DNA of 64,000 bases from Juglans regia. Lineage: Eukaryota; Streptophyta; Magnoliopsida; Fagales; Juglandaceae. The stretch lies in assembly GCF_001411555.2 (NCBI RefSeq), contig NC_049901.1:27980372-28044371 (forward strand), in the 5' to 3' direction. Shown piece after piece: positions 23,037-34,607 of the stretch; the first letter of the stretch is position 1; each line of letters starts with the position of its first letter. A program made the position numbers and the translations under genes. The notes below the pieces were generated by a model, which worked only from the letters and a program-made list of their open reading frames with translations, ran no database searches and was not told the origin of the DNA.

Positions 23037-23936
23037 GTTTTGATCCTCCCTAGCACTCACTTTGCGTGTAACATTTCTGTGAATTGGTCTTTAGGCATGG
23101 GTCCCTTTGAAGTCGTTCATGGTTATAAACCTAGGAAGCTTTTAGATCCTATTCTCATGTCCCTACATGCTAGTGTGTCTGCATCAGTTAAGGCATTTGT
23201 ACAACATTTTCATGATTTACATATTGAGATCAATAAACAACATGAAGCCAATAATGCATCATATAAACTTCGAGTTGATTTGCGTATTGAGGATTATGTT
23301 GTGATCCGAATTAGACTGAAACGGCGTCCACCTAGATCCGTTCCAAAATTGCAAGCACGTAGTGCTGGTCCTTTTAAAATTTTAAAGAATGTTGATCCAA
23401 ATGCCTATGTTATTGATCTTCCATCATATTTTGGTTGTCACTCTACTTTCAATGTTGAGGACTTAGTTGCTTACAAATGCCATTTCAATTCCTCCAATGA
23501 TCTTTTTCTACCTCCATTTGTGAACCTTGACCTTGACCTTGACCCTTTCGTTATTACTACTCCAATGCCATCTATCACAGCACACAAAGATAAAATTGAT
23601 GCTATTTTAGATGAACAGATGGTATTGACCAATGATGGAGAGGTTCAGCATTTCCTTGTTCGTTGGGTAGATCCCAGAGAGACACTTCAGCAGCTTGATT
23701 TAGATTTATTGGAGCTCTATCAGAGTCAGCTAGATCTTCTCCTGCCGGATCACCGTCCACCCGTTCCAAGAGAGTTGATGGGGATACCAGATTCAGGCCT
23801 CCTCTCATTCGTGTTTATGGACGTCAGAAGAAGCTTGCTCAACCACTTAGCTTATGGTTGGGTGATTGATTGCAGCCTTATTGTGTTTTGTTCACTCGAC
23901 GGAGTCGAGTTTTTTTTCCCACCCCGGGAGAGTTGA
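23037..23936 (+). pseudogene. Integrase C-terminus and chromodomain of the deleted Gypsy
   Basis: This continues in the same frame directly after the TGA at 23034. Seen: LILPSTHFACN, MGPFEVVHGYKPRKLL, SAGPFKILKNVDPNAYVIDL, then a chromodomain-like stretch (DKIDAILDEQMVLTNDGEVQ, HFLVRWVDPRETLQQLD). Chromodomains steer chromovirus integration to certain chromatin. The frame ends at a TGA that is also the first three bases of the 3' LTR. Near 23765 another frame gives a more family-like end (VDGDTRFRPPLIRVYG), so a late frameshift is possible. Confidence 0.8.
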
Positions 23937-24273
23937 TGAGGACATCTTTTTATTACTGTTATTTTGGTTATTTTTACTTATGTTTTCTTTATTTTAATGG
24001 GCTTGGGCTTGGGCTTTAGCCCATAACCTTTTTAAGGTTTACTTGGGTTTTGTTATTTTCCTATATAAATACTTGTAATGAAATACTAAATGTTAATTGT
24101 TGAAGAATTAAGAATTGTGCGCTTGTGCAGCCGCCTCCTTCCAGTCTCCATTTCTCTTGCTTTTGTCTTCTTCTCTTCTCCTTCTGGTTCTTCTTTTCTT
24201 CTCTTTCTGGTTGTTTCTTCTCTATTTGCTATTATTCTACTTCTATTTCTATTCTCATTTCTATCCTACATCA
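23934..24273 (+). repeat. 3' LTR of the internally deleted Gypsy
   Basis: TGATGAGGACATC to CCTACATCA, 340 bp. It follows the purine-rich GGGAGAGT and has a clearer TATA box, CTATATAAATAC, at 24061-24072. The right flank CTTTC is the target duplication. Confidence 0.88.
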
Positions 24274-26781
24274 CTTTCCCTTTTTACCAAATCGCATTAT
24301 CCCTTTCATCAGTGTAACCTTCAAGAGTACTTTGTCTTCTATCTCAAATTTTAATTCTCGTCGTCGTTGGTTCGCATATTTCTTCTATCGCTCTTGTGCT
24401 ATTGCGAGCTTCTTTCTGATAACTGATATTTTCTCACATGTCTTGTATAATTTCTTGCCCAAGTATCCTCCACTCTCCTACTTCATCCCAGTAGAGGGGC
24501 GTTACGTCCATACAGAATTTCATACGACACTGCCTGAATACTTTCCTTGTAACTATTATTATATGCGAACTCGATAAGGGGTAGATACTTAGTCCAACTA
24601 CCTTTAAATTCCATCACGCACACTCTGAGCATATCTTCTAAGATCTAAATTGTCTTCTCTAATTGATTGACCATCTGTCTAAGGATGAAATGTCGTGTTG
24701 TAAGCCAGTTGAGTTCCTAACTCCTTCTGTACCTTTCTCCAAAAAACTGAAGTGAATTGGGTATCTCTGTTAGAGATGATCTTAGATGGAATCCCTTGTA
24801 ATCTAACAATCTCTCTAATGTACAACTCTGCCAGTCTATCCATGGAGTATCTCATCTGAACAGAAATAAAATGGGTTGATTTTGAGAGTCGATCAACAAT
24901 TACCCATGCCGCATCCTAACCTCCTACCGCCTTCGGAAACCCTGAAACAAAGTTCATCCTGATCTCATCCCAAGTCCATATTGGTATAGGGAGAGACTGA
25001 AGTGTACCTAAGGGTCTCTGATGCTCTGCTTTTTGACTTGTTGACATGTCAAACACTGTTCTACATATGTCACTATCTCTCGCTTCATCCTATTCCACCA
25101 AAAGTGTTGTTTTAAATCCCGATACATCTTGGTGCTCCCCAGATGAACTGTGTACAGTGAACAATGGGCTTCTCTCAAAATGAAATCTCTGATTACTTTA
25201 TCATTGGGTACACATAATCTTCTCCTAAATCTCAGGGTGCCATCATCTAATACTAGATAATCAGGTCTCTTACCTTCTTATATTTCTCCTTTAATCCTCA
25301 TCAATTTTGTATCACTAGCTTGGACAACTTTAATTTGATCTATCAATGTTGAACCTAAGGTCAAACAATTTATCTTAGATTGAGTGTCCTTGATTACCTC
25401 AATACCTGCTCACTCCATGTCTAGTAGTATATGCTTCTTGGAAGTATACATCATAGCCAGGGTACCAGAGGATGACTTTCGACTAAGTGCATCAGCTATG
25501 ACGTTTGCTTTGCCAAAATGGTAGTTAATACTGCAATCAATGTCCTTCAGAAGTTCCAACTACCTATGTTGTCTCATATTCATCTCTTTTTGTGTGAAAC
25601 AATATTTCGGGCTCTTATGATCGGTATAAATCTCTCACCTTTCACCATAAAGATAATGTCTCCATATTTCAAGGCAAATACCATTGTTGCCAGTTCCAGA
25701 TAATGGGTCAGGTAATTTTGCTCATAAGTTTTTAACTGTCGGGAAGCGTATACAATAACTTTCCCATTCTGCATTAAAACACAACCTAAACCTTTTAGTG
25801 AAGCTTCGTTGTATATGAAAAATCCTCCATCTCTTGAGGGAGCTGTAAGAACTGGTGTCATCACTAATCTTTTCTTCAATTCTTGAAAGCTGTCCTCACA
25901 CTCATCTATCCATAAGAACTTCTCATCCTTTCTTATCAACTCTATCATTAGAGTTGCAATACTTGAAAATCCTTTTACGAATCTTCTTTAGTAACCAACA
26001 AGACCTAAGAAACTTCGTACCTCATTAACATTACTATAGGCTTGGCCTATTTTACCACTGCCTCAACCTTCGCTAGGTCCACTGAAAGTCCTTTTGCTGA
26101 CACCACGTGTCCCAAAAAGGCAATCTCTTGTAACCAGAACTCGTATTTCTTAAATTTTGCATACAACTTCTTTTCTCTTAGTGTCTCAAGGGCAATCCTC
26201 AAACGCTCCTCAGGCTCTCTGTTGCTCTGAGAATAAATGAGAATATTGTCAATAAAGACTATCACAAATTGGTCCAAATAATCCTTAAATACCCTATTCA
26301 TAAGATCTATGAAAGTTGCAGGGGCATTAGTTAAACAAAATGGCATAACAAGGAATTCATAATGTGCATACTGTGTCCGGAAAGCTGTCTTCTGCACATC
26401 TGCCTCCTTAACCTTCAACTAATGGTATCCAGATCACAAATCTATCTTAGAAAATACTTGTGCTCACTGAAGTTGATCAAATAAGGCAACTATTCGTCAT
26501 AGAGGGTATCTGTTCTTGATAGTTCCCTTATTTAACTCCTTGTAGTCAATACACAAACACATAGATCCATCCTTTTTCTTTACGAAAAGTACCGGAATGC
26601 CCCACAGGGATACACTGGGGTGTAGAAACCTTTTTCTAGTAACTGTTGTAACCAATCATTGAGTTCCCTTAACTCAATTGAAGCCATGTGGCAGAGTGCT
26701 TTAGATATAGACGCCGTTCATGGAGTGAGATCAATCACGAACTCCACTTCCCTATCTTGCAGTAACCCTGGAAGATCCTCG
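24274..26781 (-). pseudogene. Pol of the large Gypsy: reverse transcriptase, RNase H, integrase (decayed)
   Basis: Read from 26781 leftward: 'EDLPGLLQDREVEFVIDLTP' opens the [36 protein letters not shown]; the catalytic YxDD region reads [10 protein letters not shown], with Asn for the second Asp. RNase H follows at 25580-25948 ([20 protein letters not shown] ... [14 protein letters not shown]). Then the integrase HHCC region around 25030-25130 (a YVEQCLTCQ-like stretch) and core to about 24274, with many stops. The order is that of a Ty3/Gypsy chromovirus. Protease and gag continue at 29397 after a solo LTR. Confidence 0.85.
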
Positions 26782-26786
26782 GGAAA

Positions 26787-29391
26787 TGTAACGCCCCGTT
26801 CTCGAGGGTTCGGAGAGTTAACTCATGTCACTTAAAAATCATTTTTCTTCCACATAGTACATACTCTAATTTTTCTCTATCGCACAAAATACTCATATAT
26901 TTACATCACTTACTCCAGAATAACTATTCTAAGACAATACAAAGTCTTAATATAAACATCAATCTCCCGACAAATCACAACATCAGAACACAACAAGCTT
27001 ACTGAATGAAAATTTTCAATACCCATATAAATCTTCTATGCTTAAACCATCATTCTTAACTCTTCTCACCCATGCTCCATATCCTTTATCCTCAACTGAA
27101 ACATTCAAATCATCTGAAAAAGATGGTGGAGATAAGGGGTGAGTTATCAACAACTCAGTAAGCAGAGAACATATACTAGTATGTAAACATGAGCCTTTTC
27201 AGAAAGTTCAGTATGCAGAAACAAAAACATTTTATTTTTATATGCAGATCTCAGAAAAAAACGTGTTATCAGAAAATCAGAGTGACTTTTCAATCTTTTC
27301 ATACTCAAAATCAACAATTCATATTTAAGAATCCATTTCATATTCAAAAGCGTTTTGGCATAACATAACTGAACATCTTCATTTTATCATATCATATCAT
27401 ATACCATGTTTAACCCCCGTGGTAGGGTTGTGCTATCTCCGGTGGCCAAACCAGGCATGTATCATGTGGTGAACTTCCCATTTTTCAATCTCGGAGCCCC
27501 GAGTGTGCACACAGGAAAGAACACGTAAAAAGACCACTTTGTTTTCAAAGTGGGTGCACTCTATCATATCATGGTGGTACCAACCATATCACATGAACCA
27601 GTATCATCATCTCAGAACCATATTCAGAACAGATAAGTATGCCAAAGTTTTATCATATCCATATCATATCAAAACATGTGCGAAATATATTCATATCATT
27701 TCCATTTGATAAAAAAAGATCAAAATCATTTCATATCACATGCATAAAAATCTCAATGATATCATATTCGCTCTTTTGCATATTTCAGAAACATGTCAAA
27801 TATTGCTCATGTCTACACATTTCATGTCAAAAACATTTCTTTTCTCTTTCATACGTATCTCATGAGGGAATGCGAAACTTATACTGAGGTTGTTTTTCAC
27901 TTTATCTTTTTTTTTATTTTTTTAAAAAAACAACATGCAGATTTTTACAAATCAACCTCAGTTCATTTCTTTTTATGCAAATCTAGTATAGGAACCCCGC
28001 TTACCTGGACGACTTAACTTTTCCAGAATTTTCCTCAAATATGTCGAGTCGACTATAAATCGTCACCTATAAAGATAATCACGTAATTTCCGTAAGTTTC
28101 CAATCAATCATGTATTTCGATATTTAAACCTAAGCTTCTTAAATAACCTATTTTAAATTTCTCAAAACTTAAAACCTTCATAATCCCAAAATATATCATC
28201 ACTTTCTAAAATCACCAATATCCGCCACAACCCACATCATACACAAAACACCAATATTTAAACCCGAACCGCCAGCAAATCTCATAGTCTAAACTAATCA
28301 TACTAACAACTCCATCACCCAATCCAATCAACCCCGTTACTCCTCGGATTCAGTCCGGCAAAACCAATCAGCAATTAAATACAGTGTAACGTGCTAGTGC
28401 AAAAATACATTAAATTCACAATAATTCTTTGAAAAATACTTACAATGTTATATAATAATTTCTGGAGGATCACGGAGGTGCAAGAAGTGGAAAAACAGCT
28501 GCGGAACAGTGCAAAATACACTGTGGCCATGGGTCACAGATACCCACTTTTCAACGGGTGCAAACGAAGATCCGAAATTGATAGGGTAGGGCCTAGGGAT
28601 GTCGGTGATGGTTGATGGGTGGCCGCGCAAAGGGTGGTTTAAGGCCAAAAATACCCAAAACGGAAATGAAGTTGGATGTGCTTCACCGGTGACGGATCGG
28701 AGGTGGGGTTGGGTCCAATGGGTTGGTTGGAGGTCGAGGATGAAGTGGTGAAGAAATGGTAGCCAACGGCGGCGCTGGAGTGAAGAGAAGGCCGCGGCTT
28801 CGTGTGGCGCGTGGAGGCTAACGGCGGCGCCGGGGAGGCTAAGATCGGAGGGGGAAGGTCGCCGGTGGGTGGGGGAGCTACTGGGCTGGGCGGTGCAAGT
28901 CACGGCGGAAAGGTGGCGGTGGGCTGGGCGGACGAAAAAATGCACGGGGGAGAGGGAGGGGCTGGGTCGCGCAGGAGGGGAAAGAAGAAGAAGAAAGAAA
29001 AGAAAGGAAGAAAAGAAAAAGGAAGGAAAAAGAAGAGAGGAAAGAGAAAATATAGGGAAAGAAATGAGGTCCAATCCTCATAACTTGGGTCACAAAAATA
29101 ATCCAACGGAAACGATTTTAAAACAGCAAGTGAAATAAAATAATTCAAACCCAGTGATTAAAATGAAAATAAATAATTAAACCCAACAACAAGTTAATTT
29201 AATTCGAGAAGAAATTTAAACACATAACAATAATTAATTTAAAGAAAGCACTTCAAAAAAAATAATTTTCGTAAACTAAAAATCATAAAAATAGCCTAAT
29301 TAAAAATCCAATAATTTTAAAACAAGATAATAAATTCTGAATCAATAAAACAATTCCTTCATTAAAATACACTAAAATACAGGGTGTTACA
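26787..29391 (-). mobile_element. Solo LTR, 2.6 kb, between protease and RT
   Basis: Starts TGTAACGCCCCG, ends GGTGTTACA, with a perfect 5-bp duplication GGAAA at 26782-26786 and 29392-29396. Set aside, the host frame reads straight from FRDVFP into EDLPG. No internal element is attached, so it is a solo LTR. Its right half matches the remnant at 960-2766. The GC-rich frames at 28448-29093 come from a GA/CT-rich LTR leader; a TATATTT-like box lies at about 29047-29055 on the minus strand. Confidence 0.9.
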
Positions 29392-29396
29392 GGAAA

Positions 29397-29900
29397 CACA
29401 TCTCTAAATTCTCTAATTATTTTTATGTCCTCAACCTTGAGTTCATCTACTGGTGGTAAGACCAAACTCGCTAGGAATCCCGTGCACCCTTGTCTTAATA
29501 GTCGGGTGACTTGTATAGCTGAGATTACACGAGGCGGGGAACTTTCTCGTACAGACTGTAAACTAAACTCCTCTCCATCTATGGATTTAAAGACTACTCT
29601 CTTATTAAAGCAATCTACATAGGCACAGTCCTGGGATAACCAGTCCATTCCCAGAATCACATCAAATCCAGACATATTAAATAAGATTAAGTCCGTAGGT
29701 AGAATTCTCCCTTGAATCTCTATCTGACATCCAATTAAAATAAAATCACAAATGATATGTTCTCCCAAGGGTGTAGCAACAGACATACTAGGTTCTAGTG
29801 GCTCAGGTATCTTCTCAGTCAAAGGTGCATAGTGATTGGAAATGAAAGAATGAGTGGCACGAGAATCGAATAAAATGGAGGCATGACGTGAAAATAACAA
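29397..29900 (-). pseudogene. Aspartic protease of the large Gypsy
   Basis: The minus-strand frame gives ASILFDSRATHSFISNHYA, then GRILPTDLILFNMSGFDVIL, GMDWLSQDCAYVDC and, at its end, EFRDVFP, which leads into the RT at 26781. The catalytic D-[ST]-G is DSR here (Gly to Arg), which should abolish activity. It is the best-preserved open part of the element. Confidence 0.85.
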
Positions 29901-29989
29901 TAAAGTACCTATACATATTTGTGAATATATACATATCTAAATTTAGGATAAGGAAAGATTCCTGTGACTACATCGTTTGACGCTTCAGC

Positions 29990-30520
29990 GTCATCAAGGG
30001 TGAGGCAATATACTCTTGCTGTAGCTGGTTCTCTTTATTGGGCAGTCCCGAGCTAGATGGTTCGACTTTCCGCACTTGAAACACACGTTCTAGCGATACA
30101 GACACTTTCTCATATGCCTTTTGCCACATGTTGGACACATGGGGTAAGTTTATCCTACTTGTGGTTGCCCTTGATGATTTTCGCTGTGAGGCCTCTTGTC
30201 CTTATACGACGCTGATTGGAGTAGTTGGTGTTGTTGTTGGCGCTTCCTTTGGTTGTTGTACTCAATGTTCTCCTGGAGGTCTTCTTCAGCAATGGTAGCT
30301 TGGGTGACCAGCTTTGTGAAACTCCAAATCCTGAAAGTATGTACACGTTCTCGAATCCTACGATCCAATTCGTGCTCGAACTTCTCAACTTTCTTTTCCT
30401 TATATGGAATTAAGTAATTGGCGAAACGGGACAACTCCATGAATCTCAAAGCATATTGTGCTACCATCATTGTTCCTTGAGTGAGATCCATAAATTGGTG
30501 AGCTCTCAATTCTCAAAGGG
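29990..30520 (-). pseudogene. Gag C-terminal half with zinc knuckles, large Gypsy
   Basis: The minus strand carries the end of the gag domain (FMDLTQGTMMVAQYALRFME, FEHELDRRIRERVHTF), a Gln-rich linker, a CPTCGKRHMRKC half-knuckle and a full CCHC knuckle, CFKCGKSNHLARDC (about 30045-30090). A TAG lies between the two knuckles. Gag packages the element RNA. Confidence 0.8.
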
Positions 30521-31020
30521 TCTGTGGGAAAAAGTTATCTAGAAAGGTTCTTTTAAAGCATTTCCAAGAAATGGGGACATTCTTCCCCTAACTCCAATTG
30601 AAACAATGCCCATGTCGACATCCACCACTAGTTTGCCATGCCAGTCAAGTGGTAAGTGGCATATTTCACCTTCTGATCATCCATGCAGTAGAGCACTTCA
30701 AAAATCTACTACATGCGTTCAATCCAGCTTTCAGCGTTTATAGAATTCAATCTGCCGTTGAAAGTAGGGGGTGCTAGCAAGAAAATTGTTCCAAGGTAAA
30801 ACCGGCCTGTGGAGCTCTAGACGCCGTAAATTGGCCACTAGCCATTGATTGGAAGAATTGGGTAGCAGCTGTGACAGGAGGGTTCGGGTTAACATTCTGG
30901 CTAGATCTAGAAGATCCTTCTTGATTTGGGTGATTTCTAGTGCCAGGGCCTAGGTAACCTAATTTTAGAATTATTTATAAAAGTTTTTTTTTCCCAAAAA
31001 GTCTGCAGAATCTCTCGACT
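30521..31020 (-). pseudogene. Gag N-terminal part and leader, large Gypsy
   Basis: This lies between the gag C-terminal half and the primer site. The minus strand has short gag-like pieces, such as PNPPVTAATQFFQSMASGQF, broken by stops and frameshifts. The start codon cannot be placed. Confidence 0.5.
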
Positions 31021-31033
31021 AGCTTTGATACCA
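31021..31033 (-). other. Primer binding site of the large Gypsy
   Basis: The minus strand reads TGGTATCAAAGCT, three bases from the LTR end TTTTACA. It sets the orientation of the element as minus and its 5' LTR as starting at 31037. Confidence 0.8.
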
Positions 31034-31036
31034 AAT

Positions 31037-31165
31037 TGTAAAACCCCATTTCTGTAGGCTAGGAGTGTCACGTTTGTTTCATAAAATAAACCCGGTAAGA
31101 GATCTCATATTGAATAACATGAAATTAGCATTTCTTTCATAACAAGATTTGTCTAATAAAGGCTG
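31037..31165 (-). repeat. 5' LTR of the large Gypsy (only its 3' end)
   Basis: TGTAAAACCCC at 31037 begins LTR sequence resembling the start of the solo LTR at 34792. Resemblance stops near 31165, where Harbinger-type sequence starts, so most of this LTR is missing or displaced. Confidence 0.6.
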
Positions 31166-32760
31166 TGCGTTGATGTTGAACTGAGTTGAGCTAAGTTGAG
31201 TTCTCCATGAATAGTAGTGAGTTGAGATGGTGAAGTGAATTTTGTGGAGCCCAACTAAGATGAGTTTAGATGTGTTTGATGTTAAGATGAGTTTAGATGT
31301 ATTTATGGGAACTTGAAAAAGGTATGGGACACACCAATGATTGGAAAGTTGTTGTAATGATTGAATAATTAATTTATTATTTCTTTTACTAATAAATAAC
31401 ATAAATCAAACATAAATTCCATCAGTAAAAAAATAATTTATCACTACTTTCTGTATGCAAATTTTTTCTTACTCCAAATTTATAAAATAGAATAAAATAA
31501 TTATCAATAAAATACAACATTATCATGCCCACATTTTATTCCATTATTTGTTTATATATTATTTAATTAGTAGTAACAAAATTGTAGACTCAGCTTAGAA
31601 AAATAAAAAACTCACACACATGCGCAATGTAGTTATTTCACTCATCGCGTTTTGTAAAAGCACTGGTATGAGTAAAATAGTAAAAGTCAAAATTCGATGT
31701 TGTACTTCAAATTTAATTACGATGCAACAACAAGTGCATTTCCAACAAAAAATAATATCTTTATACTAAACATTGATATATGTAAATAATGTGTCTCCAA
31801 TTTACGATCTATTGTTTGATCCTGACATGAACAAAAACATTGCTACACCATGTTGAAAATTAGGTGTTTCCTTGTTGCCTAGTACTATGCGCCCCACATA
31901 GGTAGTGCAATAGCATCCTTGGTTGTGGCCTTCGCCTGTGCTGATACAGTCAACATGTCAGGAACATGAGATTGTTCACGGGTGCTATGATCAGCATTAA
32001 TACCTCGATAATCATCAGGATCATTATACTTTTTAAATAGCACATCATCAGGTGTAACCGTGCGGATGAAGTTATGTATTGTACAACATGCAACAACAAG
32101 ATATTGTTGCTGAGTTGGAAGGTCTGGGGGCATTAAATTTAAAATTCGAAAATGCCTCTTCAATACACCGAAAGTTCATTCAATGACATTCCGAAGGGAT
32201 GAATGCCGATAATTAAATAGATCTTTATATTCTTGGAAGGTATAATTGCCATAATGTTCATATCTATGGTACTCACTCTTGGATACGGCGACATAAATCG
32301 TTCGGCGCATGGAAATGCAGAATCTACAAAATAATAATAACTTGAGAATTTAGTACAACATTAATTTTTTTTTAAAGATGGTAGAAATTACCGCAAACTG
32401 TAAATGTACAAATTAAATAATGTGTACAAATTTCCGTTTTGAGGCCATGGAAAATTGGACTCCGAACGCCTTAACACATCAATTAAAACGCGAGCATCAT
32501 GGGTTGTACCCTCCCACCCGGCGTATACGAATGTGAATTTCATATCGAAATCACATACACACAAGATATTTTGGATAACCCGGTGATACCGATTTAGATA
32601 TGCATTAGTTACTGAAGTCGACACAGATGCATCGATCATGACCACATCCATTGCACATGACATTTCTGCAAATGTTAAATTTGCATAAACTTCAAATTCA
32701 TGTATTGATAACATTACGGCATTTGTAAGCTGCACTTCCCACTCATTAACCTACGAAAGT
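31166..32760 (-). mobile_element. Decayed PIF/Harbinger transposon
   Basis: It contains a broken DDE nuclease on the minus strand and AT-rich non-coding flanks (31400-31870). The left part (31170-31310) has 'gttgagttgagatg'-type repeats often seen in plant Harbinger/MITE ends. Terminal inverted repeats and the 3-bp duplication were not pinned down, so both ends are approximate. Confidence 0.6.
31870..32735 (-). pseudogene. Harbinger-type transposase (DDE nuclease), broken
   Basis: The N-terminal part (32735-32388) has QNILCVCDFDMKFTFVYAGW then EGTTHDARVL, a hallmark of the Harbinger nuclease. The first catalytic region is weakly kept as MIDASVS. The C-terminal part (32240-31885) has NVIE, a TGA, then TFGVLKRHFRILNLMP, and CCTIHNFIRT. 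The stop right after the catalytic Glu and a frameshift near 32290 show it is inactive. Bases 32337-32390 may be an old intron. These elements also need a MYB-like partner protein, which is not seen here. Confidence 0.8.
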
Positions 32761-32763
32761 AGC

Positions 32764-34105
32764 TCATGTAAAAAAAAAGTTACCTCGAACCATAGATAAT
32801 GTTTGGGATTTCCTTGAATATAAGGAAATCCCCAACACTGCATCACACCCACCCAAGGCCAACAAATAAAATGGAACTAGAAACTGATTACCTTGTAATT
32901 TGAGGGCTGTCTCTGAACGTGCTCCTGCAATTGTCACCATGTCACCATAGGCCACTTGCACCTTTAGCCTTTGAGTATGGTCCACATGTAACTGTGCCTT
33001 TTTGCTATGGAAGGATCCAAGAAATTGTGTGTGCTCCTTGAGTCCACCAAGACCAACACCATTTCTCCACCAATGGAGCCACGAATTCGCATGGTATTAG
33101 GGTTAGGAGTGCCTGTGATGGCATTGAGAATTGAAAAAAAGTTCTTCTCCCTTGTCATACAGCTCCTCCTCACAGCCTTGGCGCACATACACTTTAGGGG
33201 ATATGCACACGTGATTAGGGTTCCATTTTTCTTCACAATGGTAACACGGTCTCTTCTTTCTCTTCTCATCCATCTAAGATGAAGTGATTTGCCTTCTTGC
33301 CTTATACAACTTCTGTCCAGGCCCCTGAAATTAGGTAAAATGAGATCCAACCCCAGAACCCGAGCTGGATGAGGGTGGCTGTTTATCCAGTCAACCTTTC
33401 ACAGATTTTTTGGAACTGGTCAGGTACTCCTGTTGGATCTTAGTGAGACCAAACGCTACATTAAGAGTCAAGGGATTGAACATCCGCACGAGAATGTGGA
33501 TTTCATCATTTAACCCACTAAGAAAACAACTTAGCTTGTGTGCTTTAGGAAGTCCTTTCAATCTATTAGAGAGAGACTCAAATTGGGTTTTATAATGGAC
33601 TACTATGGATGCTTGTTTGAGTCGTGTGAGGGCTTCCATGGGGTTGTCGAATGCCATAGGTCCAAATCATAGTGACAAAGCTCTAGAAAATGTATCCTAG
33701 GTATTAAACTAACCCATTTCAACTGCATCTTGGTACCATATGAGGGCACCCCCCCTCCTCCTTCTAATATGATGTCATTAATAGTTTCTGTGATGGTGGT
33801 GTTTGGTGATAGTCAAAATAATGGGAGGCTTTGAAAATCCAACCTGCTAGATTAGTGCCATCGAGTAGGGAAAGTCAAACTTCACACCTCAGTGGCCGTC
33901 ACGCCTAAACTCCTGGAAATCCTTGTTATGCTGCCCATTGGGGTCACGGTGGACCACATGTGCTATTTGGTTGGTCACCAAGGTTTTCACCATTTCCGTG
34001 AGTTGAGCAATGTCAGCACGCATAGAATGCAATCTCTCTTCCTATTGTAGCATACGTTCTTTTTGAGCCTCCTGCCTCTGTAGGACTTCTTGATGTTTGG
34101 ATCAA
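32764..34105 (-). pseudogene. Gag-protease fragment of a second minus-strand Gypsy
   Basis: From 34105 leftward: a coiled-coil start (HQEVLQRQEAQKERMLQ), a gag domain (33657-33391: MEALTRLKQASIVVHYKTQF, ESLSNRLKGLPKAHKL), a CCHC-like CYHCEEKWNPNHVC near 33225, then protease LVDSRSTHNFLDPSIAKRH (DSG again DSR) and GCDAVLGISLYSR at 32800-32870. Stops and frameshifts are frequent. RT and later domains are absent, because the Harbinger sequence follows. The LTR lies at 34159. Confidence 0.75.
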
Positions 34106-34158
34106 GTATTGTTAGCCATTTGTGTAAGTAGAAAGGACCGGTGTTTCTGATACAAATT

Positions 34159-34607
34159 GCAATGTACTGCTTGTAATGTACTGATTTTAATGGATTGTAA
34201 TATTATATGAAGAATGATTGAATAGGGGAAATTTTTAAAGGAATGATGTATTGATAACAGGTATATTCAAGGTATACCCAACCTCCATATCTAAGAGAAA
34301 GCTTCAAACAATATTCAGTAAAAACATAATGAAAATCTCACGCCCCCCCCCCCCTCTCACCCACTATATTACCTTACAGACAAGTAACAAACTTTCCCAC
34401 TTATATGCTTACACCTAGAATTCTAAAACTAAATACAAAGGGTAAAATGGTAAACTAATCTCATAAAAATTACAGAATGGCCTTCTAGAACAAAAGCTAA
34501 AATCCCACATTTTCCGCCTTTAGAAACTGCTCCAAAACGCTCCGTTTCCCCTTATTTCAGACTTCAATTTCTTCCTTCAGCATGGCCCAACTACTTGGGC
34601 TTCATTA
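34159..34607 (-). repeat. Probable 5' LTR of the second Gypsy
   Basis: It starts TGCAATGTACTGC after a degenerate primer site (minus TTTGTATCAGAAACACCGG) and may end at TTCATTACA near 34607. A C-run lies at 34344-34355. The end is a guess from the TG...CA rule. Bases 34608-34786 have no recognised content. Confidence 0.45.

Larger units (their letters stand above)
19773..24273 (+). mobile_element. Gypsy chromovirus, internally deleted, with both LTRs
   Basis: A 4.5-kb plus-strand element: LTR, primer site, about 1 kb of leader, gag, protease, the tail of integrase with a chromodomain, LTR. Reverse transcriptase, RNase H and most of integrase are missing. It is inserted in the integrase of the large minus-strand Gypsy, with CTTTA on the left and CTTTC (24274-24278) on the right as near-perfect target duplication. 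Removing it restores a continuous KGK-LSSRY reading in the host element, which fixes the insertion point. Confidence 0.88.

Noticed and set aside
28448..29148. Minus-strand 208-codon Ser/Pro/Phe-rich frame and Lys/Arg/Gly-rich partners
   Set aside because: Compositional by-product of the GC- and GA-rich LTR leader inside 26787-29391.
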